From positions 1 through 64,000 of the forward strand of contig NZ_BMGY01000013.1 in the NCBI RefSeq assembly GCF_014640435.1: a stretch of DNA of 64,000 nucleotides, written 5' to 3'. Under the pieces are notes generated by a model. That model saw only the letters and a program-made list of their open reading frames with translations. It was not told where the DNA came from and did no database searches. The position numbers were made by a program, and so were the translations under genes. Shown one piece after another: positions 33,585 to 41,303 of the stretch. Position 1 is the stretch's first letter. Every line of letters begins with the position of its first letter. Source of the stretch: Hymenobacter frigidus. Its GTDB lineage: Bacteria > Bacteroidota > Bacteroidia > Cytophagales > Hymenobacteraceae.

Positions 33585-34667
33585 ATGAGAGTATTAATTG
33601 TCCTGCTGTGGAGCTGCTGCTTTGGTACCGTGTTGGCGCAAAGCAACAATTCTACCCCCGTACGCGAACTAACACAAGAGGGCGTGAGGCTCTACGACGC
33701 TGGCAAGTACAACGAAGCCATTGCCAAATACCAGCAGGCTCTAGCCGCCGCGCCCAAAGACGAAACAGCCCTCAGCGAGCTGGCACTCACTTATAATGAG
33801 TTGGGCCGCAATGCCGAAGCCGTGGCCATCTGCGAAAAGCTGGTGAAAACTAACCCCGACATCGACGCCAGTGTTTATGTGACCTACGGCAACAGCCTCG
33901 ATGCCATGAAGAAAAGCAAGCAGGCCAACCAAGCCTATGAGCAGGGGCTGAAGCGCCACCCCGATGCGTATTCGCTGCATTACAACGCGGGTGTAGCCCA
34001 AGCCACCAGTGGCCAGATACCGGCTTCCATCAATAGTTTCCAGCAAGCCGTGGCCCTCAACCCCCGGCACGGCAGCTCACACATGAGCCTGGGGATGATG
34101 CAACTTGGTAGCCACGCCCGCGTGCCGGGTATGATGGCGCTGGGCCGGTTTCTGGTGTTGGAGCCGCACAGTGCCCGCGCGGCTCAGCGTCTGCCGTTGC
34201 TCGACCAAGCCATGAGCCAAGGTGCCGTCAAAACGGGCGAAAACTCCATTTCCATCAACATCTCGGCCGAGGCGCTGCAAGGTGCCAATGGTAAAAGCAA
34301 AGGGTCGGACAACTTTGGCCCGGCCGAAATGCTGTTGTCTATATCAAGCGCCGCGGCCCTGATGCCACCGCCAGGAATGCCGGTGCCCACGCCGATAGAA
34401 CAGTTCAGCAGCCGATTTGGGAAACTGTGCAAGGTGCTGGGGGAACTTGATGAAAAGGAAACTAAAACCGGGTTTACCTGGAATTACTACGTGCCGTATT
34501 TCGTGGAACTGGAGAAGAAAGGCTTCGTGCCGGCATTTACCTACCTCGTTCACGCATCGAAAACCGACGACACCGAGGTGCAGCAGTGGCTGGCCGCGCA
34601 CCCCGCCGAAGTGCAGGTATTTCAGGAATGGTCGAAAAACTACATTTGGCCCAAGGCGGTGCGTTAG
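33585..34667 (+). CDS. Exported TPR-repeat protein
   Basis: A 360-residue protein with a signal peptide (MRVLIVLLWSCCFGTVLAQ). Residues about 30-190 contain four to five tetratricopeptide repeats (EGVRLYDAGKYNEAIAKYQQAL, split as EGVRLYDAGKY and NEAIAKYQQAL; then ALSELALTYNELGRNAEA). The C-terminal 150 residues lack repeats and end in a Trp-rich helix (WLAAHPAEVQVFQEW). It is probably a periplasmic scaffold; the partner is unknown. The start is the ATG that opens the signal peptide. It converges on ruvC with 16 bases between the stops. Confidence 0.8.
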   Translation: MRVLIVLLWSCCFGTVLAQSNNSTPVRELTQEGVRLYDAGKYNEAIAKYQQALAAAPKDETALSELALTYNELGRNAEAVAICEKLVKTNPDIDASVYVTYGNSLDAMKKSKQANQAYEQGLKRHPDAYSLHYNAGVAQATSGQIPASINSFQQAVALNPRHGSSHMSLGMMQLGSHARVPGMMALGRFLVLEPHSARAAQRLPLLDQAMSQGAVKTGENSISINISAEALQGANGKSKGSDNFGPAEMLLSISSAAALMPPPGMPVPTPIEQFSSRFGKLCKVLGELDEKETKTGFTWNYYVPYFVELEKKGFVPAFTYLVHASKTDDTEVQQWLAAHPAEVQVFQEWSKNYIWPKAVR

Positions 34668-34683
34668 TCGGCCCCCGTCCAAG

Positions 34684-35325
34684 TCAGGCCGTTTTCCGAG
34701 GCGCTTTTTTCGTGGTGGTGCTCGCCCCCAGCCGCTCGGGGTTCTCGGCCAGGAACTTCCCCCAGCTTTTGCCGCCGCTGGCCCCGGCGGCGTTGCCCTT
34801 CTGGTAGTGGTGGCACAGGGCTACGGCCAGCGCATCGGTGGCGTCCAGAAACGTGCTGGCTGCGGCGATGGGCGGCAGCGCAAGCGTCTGGCGCAGCATG
34901 TGGGCCACTTGCTCCTTGGTAGCCGAGCCCGAGCCGGTTACGGACTGCTTTACCTTGGTAGGCGCGTACTCGACGTAAGGAATCTGGCGGGAGAGGGCGG
35001 CGGCAATGGCCACGCCCTGGGCCCGGCCCAGCTTGAGCATGCTCTGCACGTTGACGCCGAAAAACGGGGCTTCGATGGCCAGCTCATCAGGTAGGTACTC
35101 GTCGATGAGCTCCAGCATGCGGTCGAAAATCCGCTTTAGCTTTACGGCGTGATTCGACCCCAAGGCCTTCATGTTGATAACGTCGTAGCACAGCACGTCG
35201 ACCCGCTGGCCGCGCACCTCAATCAGGGCGTAGCCCATAATCTGGGTGCCGGGGTCGACGCCCATGATGACTTTGGGCAGCAGTTCGACAGCGGGAGCGG
35301 GGCGGGGGCGAAGGGGGGCAGGCAT
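34684..35325 (-). CDS. ruvC: Crossover junction endodeoxyribonuclease RuvC
   Basis: A 213-residue Holliday-junction resolvase acting with RuvAB in recombination repair. The acidic quartet is visible: D24 (GVDPGTQIMGY), E85 (LAIEAPFFG), and D161/D164 (FLDATDALAVALCHHYQ). A Lys/Arg-rich tail of about 35 residues follows the catalytic core. ATG 35325 (MPAPLRPRPA) is chosen; anything longer is antisense to the divergent gene and unlike RuvC. Its start codon abuts the start of the opposite gene. Confidence 0.94.
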   Translation of the reverse strand: MPAPLRPRPAPAVELLPKVIMGVDPGTQIMGYALIEVRGQRVDVLCYDVINMKALGSNHAVKLKRIFDRMLELIDEYLPDELAIEAPFFGVNVQSMLKLGRAQGVAIAAALSRQIPYVEYAPTKVKQSVTGSGSATKEQVAHMLRQTLALPPIAAASTFLDATDALAVALCHHYQKGNAAGASGGKSWGKFLAENPERLGASTTTKKAPRKTA

Positions 35326-36423
35326 TTGGCACAAAGCTACGACCCCAGCAAGGCCGCTGCCGCCGAGGCGTCGGTTTCGGCCGAAGCCAGCGCCTCGGGT
35401 TCCGGCCAAATTCCAGCCCCGCCCGAACCCGAAAACCGCCGGGCCCGGCAGTGGCGCCGTCTGGTATTCTGGGGCAAAATTGGGGTGACGCTGCTTACGT
35501 TGGGCCTGCTTTATAATTCCATTTTCGCCGCCCCCGATACGGCCGCGGCCTGGCGGCAGCTGCTCAGCACCACGCTGAGCGGCGCCGGGCGCGGCCCCGT
35601 GCTGCTCGCCCTGGCTCTGGTGCCCGCCAATTGGGGCCTCGAAGCCTGGAAATGGTACCGCCTGGCCCGGCACCTGGAGCCCGTCACGTTCGGGCGCAGT
35701 TTCCGGGCGGTGCTGGTGGGCCTCACGCTGGGCTTCGCTACTCCCAACCGCGTGGGCGACTACGCCGGCCGCATCATCGAGCTCAAAAGCCGCCGCGTGA
35801 GTGCGCTGGGGGCCGTTTTTCTGGGCCGCTACTGCCAGCTGGTGGCCACGGTGCTGGCGGGCGTGGCGGGCCTGCTCTACTTCCTGCTGAAGTTTTATTT
35901 GAAAGGCTACCCGGCCGCTGGGGTGGGCGTAGCGGTTTCGGCGCTGCTGCTAAGCGGGCTGGTGTTGGTGCCGCTCTACCGCTCGCAGCTGCTACTGGCG
36001 GCGCTGGACGTGTGGCGGCCGCTGCGGCGGTTCCGGCCGGCGCTGGCCATCATGCCCACGTATCCGGCGGCGGCGCTGCACGCGGTGCTGGCTATTTCGG
36101 GGCTGCGCTACGCGGTGTTTTGCGGGCAGTTTATGCTGCTGCTGGCGGCGTACGGCGTGGGCGGTCCGCTGGGGCCGGGGCTGGCCGCCGTGGCGGGCAC
36201 GTTTTTTCTGAAATCGTTGGTACCATCGCTCAACGCGCTGGCCGATGTGGGCGTGCGGGAGCTGTCCGCCACGCATTTATTTGGGCTGCTGGGCCAGCCG
36301 GCGCTGCCGGTACTCAGCGCCAGCCTGAGCTTGTGGGTGATTAATATCGCGCTGCCCAGCGCGGCCGGGCTGCTGCTGGTGCCGGGACTGCGCGTGCTGC
36401 GCGAAAAACGGAGCAGTAAATGA
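35326..36423 (+). CDS. LPG-synthase-TM-like membrane protein (UPF0104/AglD family)
   Basis: A multi-pass membrane protein of about 365 residues with eight or so helices, resembling the flippase-like domain of lysyl-phosphatidylglycerol synthases. Signature segments: LVPANWGLEAWKWYRL, FATPNRVGDYAGRI, FFLKSLVPSLNALADVGVRE. The proposed start is TTG 35326 (followed by AQSYDPSKAAAAE), touching the ruvC start; the next option is GTG near 35485 at the first helix. The first ~45 residues are low-complexity. It ends in an ATGA overlap with a glycosyltransferase, suggesting a joint role in a cell-surface lipid or glycan. Confidence 0.8.
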   Translation: MAQSYDPSKAAAAEASVSAEASASGSGQIPAPPEPENRRARQWRRLVFWGKIGVTLLTLGLLYNSIFAAPDTAAAWRQLLSTTLSGAGRGPVLLALALVPANWGLEAWKWYRLARHLEPVTFGRSFRAVLVGLTLGFATPNRVGDYAGRIIELKSRRVSALGAVFLGRYCQLVATVLAGVAGLLYFLLKFYLKGYPAAGVGVAVSALLLSGLVLVPLYRSQLLLAALDVWRPLRRFRPALAIMPTYPAAALHAVLAISGLRYAVFCGQFMLLLAAYGVGGPLGPGLAAVAGTFFLKSLVPSLNALADVGVRELSATHLFGLLGQPALPVLSASLSLWVINIALPSAAGLLLVPGLRVLREKRSSK

Positions 36424-37604
36424 TAGTGGCCGTGGGAATGGGGCTGTTGGTGCTGCCGCTGCTGTACGCGGGGCTGATGGTCTGGCTCCGGGCTGGCTGG
36501 GCCGAGAATGCCGCTGCGCTTGAAGGTCAATCAGGAATCAGGAATCCGGAATCGTCACCTGTTAATTCTTCATTCCTCATTCCTGATTCTTCATTGATTT
36601 TCTCCGTTCTCATTGCTGCCCGCAACGAAGCCGAAAATCTGCCCCAACTCCTGCGCGACCTCGCCGCCCAAACTCTGCCCACCGCCCGTTTCGAAGTCCT
36701 TATCGCCGACGACCATTCCACCGATGCCACCGCCGCTCTGGTAGCGGCGGCGGCTGAAGAAACCGGCATTGCAGTGCGTCTTATCGGCTTACCCAAAATG
36801 CAAACTGGCAAAAAAGCCGCCCTGCAAGCCGCTTTGCAAGCGGCCCGCGCCCCGTGGCTGGTATGCACCGATGCCGACTGCCGCCTCAGCCCCGGTTGGT
36901 TGGCTGCTTATGCGGCACTGCTCGCCCTGCGCCCGCAGGCCAACTTCATCAGCGGCCCGGTGCTGCTTACCGGCCCAAATACCTTCTTCACCACGCTCAT
37001 GGGCCTGGAGTTCGCGGGCCTGGTAGGAGTGGGCGCGGCCTGCCTGGCCCGCCAGCAGCCCACCATGTGCAACGGGGCCAACCTGGCTTATCGCCGCGCC
37101 GCCTTCGAGGCCGTGGGGGGCTACACCGACAACGCCCACCTCGCCAGCGGCGACGATGAATTTCTGCTGCATAAAATCCACGCGGCTTTTCCCAGCACAA
37201 CCCATTTCCTGGCCGATGCGGCGGCTATTGCCCGCACGGCCGCGCCACCCACGCTGCGGGCGTTGTTGCGGCAGCGGGTGCGCTGGGCCAGCAAGTGGCG
37301 ACACTACCACAGTGCCGCCCCGCGCCGCCTGGCCCTGCTGGTGCTGGGAGCCAACGTGGCGCTGGCGGCCGGCACTACGGCCGCCACTTGCTGGCCCGGT
37401 CTCTGGCTTTGGGTGGCGGCTGCCTGGGTACTAAAACTCGGGGCCGATGCGTGGTTTTTGGGGCCGGTACTCCGCTTCTTCGGGCAGCGGAAGTGGCTGT
37501 GGGGACTGTTGCCGCTGCAGCTGCTGTACGCGCCATATGCGCTGGCGGTAGGGGCGGCGGGCTGGCGCGGCGGCTACGAGTGGAAGGGGCGGGCCGTGCG
37601 GTGA
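36420..37604 (+). CDS. Family 2 glycosyltransferase, membrane-bound, with an inserted repeat
   Basis: A 394-residue enzyme with an N-terminal helix (residues 5-24) and two C-terminal helices. GT2 motifs: IADDHSTDAT (about 94-103), CTDADCR (about 148-154), and a Q/RxxRW motif in RQRVRWASKW. Between helix and catalytic domain, residues about 37-59 are encoded by a palindromic repeat (36528-36597), adding an Asn/Ser/Pro-rich loop. Translation is coupled to the preceding membrane protein gene. The product is probably a surface polysaccharide or glycolipid; the sugar is unknown. Confidence 0.88.
   Translation: MIVAVGMGLLVLPLLYAGLMVWLRAGWAENAAALEGQSGIRNPESSPVNSSFLIPDSSLIFSVLIAARNEAENLPQLLRDLAAQTLPTARFEVLIADDHSTDATAALVAAAAEETGIAVRLIGLPKMQTGKKAALQAALQAARAPWLVCTDADCRLSPGWLAAYAALLALRPQANFISGPVLLTGPNTFFTTLMGLEFAGLVGVGAACLARQQPTMCNGANLAYRRAAFEAVGGYTDNAHLASGDDEFLLHKIHAAFPSTTHFLADAAAIARTAAPPTLRALLRQRVRWASKWRHYHSAAPRRLALLVLGANVALAAGTTAATCWPGLWLWVAAAWVLKLGADAWFLGPVLRFFGQRKWLWGLLPLQLLYAPYALAVGAAGWRGGYEWKGRAVR
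36528..36597. repeat. Palindromic repeat inside the GT2 coding region
   Basis: GAATCAGGAAT-type units on the left (36533-36555) face ATTCCTGATTC on the right (36575-36592). The insertion is a multiple of three and contains no stop in the gene's frame. AT content is far above that of the surrounding gene. Confidence 0.75.
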
Positions 37605-37655
37605 GTCTTGTAGAATACCGATTCATTGTACATGTGCAGTGCAAAAGGTATTCGC

Positions 37656-38090
37656 TCATGATTCCGGATACCACCACCCTTCGTGTTTGGAATTATACTC
37701 CTTCCCTCTTTCATCGATTATTCTTATTTCACAGGTGAATGGAGTCTCAATAAGCTTACTATAAATTATTGAAGGCCTTGCGGTTAACAGGTCAAACTCT
37801 ATAATCATGATGGCACTACTTACAAAGTCCATTGATGCTCCACTATTGACAACCAAAGTCGGAAACCAGTTACACCGGTGCTTAATTGAATCACAAATCG
37901 AATTGGTTGTGAGTCGTCCAGGTTTCGCAGTGCCCGTCAATATATCCACTTCCAGCCTATTCAAATTTGTAGCTCTTGCCTGCTTTAATAAATGACCTAA
38001 GAAATAGTCATCGTTTATCCAGTTCATCAAACTGATAAATGAGTGACCAAAATTATGAGCAATGCTTTTTAAAGGCTTATGACTTGTCAT
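37656..38090 (-). CDS. AT-rich orphan gene, 144 aa, unknown function
   Basis: A protein starting MTSHKPLKSIAHNFGHSFISL, with a beta-rich second half (NWFPTLVVNSG, SAIMIIEFDLLTARPSI, FTCEIRIIDERGKEY) and ending HEGWWYPES. It has no signal peptide or recognised domain. GC is about 40 percent against about 65 percent around it, and codons favour A/T ends, so the gene is likely imported. The gap 37605-37655 and the stretch 38091-38322 on either side are also AT-rich and hold no other gene. It interrupts the order of glycan and transport genes. Confidence 0.7.
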   Translation of the reverse strand: MTSHKPLKSIAHNFGHSFISLMNWINDDYFLGHLLKQARATNLNRLEVDILTGTAKPGRLTTNSICDSIKHRCNWFPTLVVNSGASMDFVSSAIMIIEFDLLTARPSIIYSKLIETPFTCEIRIIDERGKEYNSKHEGWWYPES

Positions 38091-38322
38091 TATCCATTGG
38101 TGTAAGAGGTTATCAGCTTTATGTTGTCTGATGTAAACCTGCTTTAAATTAATTGAAAAGCCAGCATTATATAGGCTTGTCCGACTTACAGTACATCATA
38201 TCGTGCCGGATTAAGGAATTATCTTGGCGTTGCTTTTCAGATTAGGCACAAGAGTGAGGAGCAGGGTTGTCCAGCGCCGGGCTTACATTTGCCCAAACCA
38301 CCGCCTCACGCCCAATTTCCCC

Positions 38323-38580
38323 GTGACTGACCCCGAATTCAACCTACTCGACGAGCTTTACTTCGTTACCCCGTTCCGCGCGCTGCTCCAGAAAACCGGC
38401 CTGCCCGCGCCCGAGCTGGAAGACCAGCTCCGCACCTTGCTGGAGCAGGGCCTCATTCGCAGCTACTGGCCCGACCCGGACACCGAGCTGGCTTACGAAA
38501 CCACTTCGTTCGGAGCCATTGCCCGCGATGCCTCGTACCTGGCTTCCAAAGAAGGCCTGTTGCAGCACAATACCCGCTAG
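38323..38580 (+). CDS. Small conserved hypothetical protein upstream of the permease
   Basis: An 85-residue soluble protein read from GTG 38323 (MTDPEFNLLDELYFVTPFRALL). The sequence is helical and Leu/Glu-rich, with LEDQLRTLLEQGLIRSYW resembling a winged-helix-like segment. The GTG start is chosen because upstream in-frame sequence is basic and not protein-like. The permease gene begins two bases after the stop, so the two are co-transcribed and possibly coupled. No function is recognised. Confidence 0.6.
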   Translation: MTDPEFNLLDELYFVTPFRALLQKTGLPAPELEDQLRTLLEQGLIRSYWPDPDTELAYETTSFGAIARDASYLASKEGLLQHNTR

Positions 38581-38582
38581 CG

Positions 38583-39788
38583 GTGGCCACGGCAGTTTCG
38601 AGCGCCGCGCCGATAGCCCCGGCCCCCGTGAGTGCGGCTGCCCGCCCGCCCGGCTACTACGTGCGCCAGCGCCTGTGGCAAAACCGACCTGCCGTAGCCG
38701 GACTGGCTTTTATTGCCCTCTGCACGCTCATTGCCCTGCTGGGCTACTGGGTGCTGCCCGATAATTCGCCCAACGCCAACCACGGTTTTGTCCAGATTCA
38801 GAAGGAGCGTCCCGGCTTGCGGGTACTGCTGCTGCGCCAGCCGCTGCCCGATTCGGCCCGTTTCGGCGTGGCCTCCGATAACCTGCTGACCACCTGGCTG
38901 CGCGGCCGCGAGCCCGCCGTGCAGGAAACGCCCATCGGCGGCTACCAGTTTGTCGGCGACTCCATCATCCTCAAGCCCTTGGGCGAGCACTCGGCCGAGG
39001 CTGGCCGATTGCGCCGCTTGGCCCTTAGCACCGTAGTGGGCCATCCTGGTTCCCGCGCCGAGCTACAGCGCCTGGTGCGCGACGAGCATCTTATCAACCG
39101 TTTCTACGTGCTGGGCACCGACAAGGCCGGACGCGACGAGCTGAGCCGGCTGCTGCTGGGCACGCGCATTTCGCTGGGCATCGGGCTGGTGGCGGTGCTG
39201 ATTTCGGTGGTGCTGGGCATGGCCGTGGGGGCCGTGGCCGGCTACTTCGGCGGCTGGGTCGATTCGGTTTTGCTTGGCGTGATGACCGTGGTGTGGAGTA
39301 TTCCGGGCATCATGCTGGTTATTGCTATTTCGTTGGCCCTGGATAGCAAAGGCGTGTGGGTCAGTTTCGTAGCCGTGGGCCTCACCATGTGGGTTGATGT
39401 GGCTCGGGTGGTGCGCGGCCAGATGCTCAGCCTGCGCTCGGCCACCTTCGTGGAGGCTGGCCGGGTGCTCGGGCTGCCCACCGCCCGCCTCATTGCGCGG
39501 CACCTGCTGCCCAATATGCGCGGCCCGCTCATCGTGCTGGCCACCAGTAATTTTGCCGCCGCCATTCTGCTCGAAGCCGGGCTGAGCTTCCTGGGGCTGG
39601 GCGTGCAGCCGCCCGCGCCCAGCTGGGGCCTGATGGTGAAAGAAGGCTACGACCTGCTCGGCACCGAGGCCGGCCTGTGGCTCACGCTGCTGCCGGGCAC
39701 GGCCATTTCGCTGCTCGTGCTCAGCTTCAATCTACTTGGCAACGGCCTGCGCGACGCCTACGACCCCAAAACCCCCGTGATGGGTTAA
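38583..39788 (+). CDS. ABC transporter permease, OppC/DppC type
   Basis: A 401-residue inner-membrane permease for peptides or similar solutes. The first helix is at about residues 40-60 (LAFIALCTLIALLGYWVLP), a ~110-residue periplasmic insertion follows, then the binding-protein-dependent transport domain (GTDKAGRDELSRLLLGTRISL, SIPGIMLVIAISLAL). The EAA loop appears as EAGRVLGLPTARLIARHLLPN. The start is GTG 38583, two bases after the upstream gene. No OppB, ATPase or binding-protein gene adjoins, so partners must be elsewhere. The long insertion is typical of Bacteroidota homologues. Confidence 0.88.
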   Translation: MATAVSSAAPIAPAPVSAAARPPGYYVRQRLWQNRPAVAGLAFIALCTLIALLGYWVLPDNSPNANHGFVQIQKERPGLRVLLLRQPLPDSARFGVASDNLLTTWLRGREPAVQETPIGGYQFVGDSIILKPLGEHSAEAGRLRRLALSTVVGHPGSRAELQRLVRDEHLINRFYVLGTDKAGRDELSRLLLGTRISLGIGLVAVLISVVLGMAVGAVAGYFGGWVDSVLLGVMTVVWSIPGIMLVIAISLALDSKGVWVSFVAVGLTMWVDVARVVRGQMLSLRSATFVEAGRVLGLPTARLIARHLLPNMRGPLIVLATSNFAAAILLEAGLSFLGLGVQPPAPSWGLMVKEGYDLLGTEAGLWLTLLPGTAISLLVLSFNLLGNGLRDAYDPKTPVMG

Positions 39789-39836
39789 GTTTGCAGCGTC
39801 ACGTGCACGTCTGCACGATAATTTGTATCTTGCTAT

Positions 39837-41144
39837 ATGGCTTTCGCCGCTCCCCATTTTTCTGCCGAATCTGTGGCCGAGCCCGCTGGCGGGCTTGTAA
39901 CAGTGCGCGATGAGCAAATCAAACAGCTCAAGCGGCAGCTGCTGCTCAAGCAGTTCGAGCTGGATACCGTGCTGGGCATGGCGCACGACATGACGGCCCG
40001 CGACCACTCCGTGGACGAGCTTTACCACATGCTTCGTCTCACTTTGCAGGGCCAGCGCAACGTGGTGCATCTGCTGTTGGTGGCCCGCGAAGGCCATGAA
40101 TTCCGGGCGCGCCTGGCGCTGGGCACCGACCTGGCTCAGGCCGAGAAGCTGGTAATGACGCCGCACCTGCTCGAAGGCGGCGTAACCCAGCCCCAGGCCG
40201 TGGAAGACCTGCACCTCGACCCCGCCTGGGACCGGTACGAGCTGGTTATCCCTATTCTTCGGCAAAAGCAAGTGGCGGCCTACGTATTTGTGGGCGGGGT
40301 GCGCAGTGATTTCGACCGGCAGCAGCTCATTCCCTTCCTCAGCTCGCTGGCTAATACACTGGTGGGGGCCGTGGAAAGCCGCCGCCTCCAGGCCCAGCGC
40401 GTGGCCGATGCCGCCGTGCGCAAGGAAATTGAAATTGCCCAGGAAGTGCAGGCCATGCTTTTCCCGCGCAAGCTGCCCAACGACGCCCATTTGGCCATGG
40501 AGCGCACCTACGTGCCCCACACCGAAATAGGCGGCGACTACTACGACGTGGTCGAAATCGATGCTGACCGCCTGCTGCTGTGCGTGGCTGATGTGAGCGG
40601 CAAGGGCGTGCCGGCTTCGCTGCTGATGTCGAACTTCCAGGCCGGGCTGCGCACGCTGTTGCGCCAGGGCGTAGAGCTGGTCACCATCGTACCCGAGCTC
40701 AACCACTTGCTGTTCCGCAACTCGGGCGGCGAGAAGTTTATTACCGCTTTCCTCGGCATTTACGACCGGCGCACCCGCGTGCTGCATTACGTGAACGCCG
40801 GCCATAACGACCCGCTGCTACTGGCCGACAACGGCACCGTGAAACCCCTGAAAGACGGTACCGTGATGCTCGGCATCATGGAAGAGCTGCCGCTACTGCG
40901 CGTGGGCCAGGTCGAAATTTCGCCGCAGTCCCTGCTGCTGCTCTACACCGACGGCCTGACCGAGGTATTTGATGCCGATAACAACGAGTTCGGCGAAGAA
41001 GGCGTGCTGAGCGTACTGCGCCGCTGCCGCTACCTGCCGCTGCCCAAGCTGCACCAAGAGCTGATGAGCAGCATCAATACCTTCAGCGCTCACAACGAGC
41101 AGTTTGCCGATGATGTGACGATTCTTAGCTGCCGGTTTAAGTAA
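39837..41144 (+). CDS. SpoIIE/RsbU-type PP2C serine phosphatase with GAF-like sensor
   Basis: A 435-residue protein. After a coiled-coil start (DEQIKQLKRQLLLKQFELD), residues about 45-190 look like a GAF domain. The phosphatase occupies about 200-435: EIAQEVQAMLFPRKLP, GGDYYDVVEI, VADVSGKGVPASLLMS, NAGHNDPLLL, LLLYTDGLTEV and ADDVTI carry the metal-binding Asp residues. It should dephosphorylate a STAS-domain protein, such as the one at 18267-18641, to release a sigma or other output. A TATCTTG box lies four bases before the ATG. Confidence 0.9.
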   Translation: MAFAAPHFSAESVAEPAGGLVTVRDEQIKQLKRQLLLKQFELDTVLGMAHDMTARDHSVDELYHMLRLTLQGQRNVVHLLLVAREGHEFRARLALGTDLAQAEKLVMTPHLLEGGVTQPQAVEDLHLDPAWDRYELVIPILRQKQVAAYVFVGGVRSDFDRQQLIPFLSSLANTLVGAVESRRLQAQRVADAAVRKEIEIAQEVQAMLFPRKLPNDAHLAMERTYVPHTEIGGDYYDVVEIDADRLLLCVADVSGKGVPASLLMSNFQAGLRTLLRQGVELVTIVPELNHLLFRNSGGEKFITAFLGIYDRRTRVLHYVNAGHNDPLLLADNGTVKPLKDGTVMLGIMEELPLLRVGQVEISPQSLLLLYTDGLTEVFDADNNEFGEEGVLSVLRRCRYLPLPKLHQELMSSINTFSAHNEQFADDVTILSCRFK

Positions 41145-41177
41145 CGTCAAGGTCAGTAGTGGAGACGGAATCCCACT

Positions 41178-41291
41178 AGAACGTCATGCTGAGCGTAGCC
41201 GAAGCATCTCGCGTGTAGTAGCATATCCAATCGCAAGAAAAAAGTTACTACCACACGCGAGATGCTTCGGCTGTGCTCAGCATGACGTTCT
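41178..41291. repeat. Hairpin repeat element (GCT/AGC variant)
   Basis: Arms of about 40 bp begin AGAACGTCATGCTGAGCG and end GCTCAGCATGACGTTCT. It lies between the convergent phosphatase gene (ends 41144) and polymerase gene (ends 41304). Confidence 0.88.
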
Positions 41292-41303
41292 TTTGCTCAC
41301 TCT

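Noticed and set aside
35149..35325. Extending the LPG-synthase-like protein upstream to 35149
   Set aside because: The extra residues are the complement of the catalytic part of RuvC and look unlike a membrane-protein leader.
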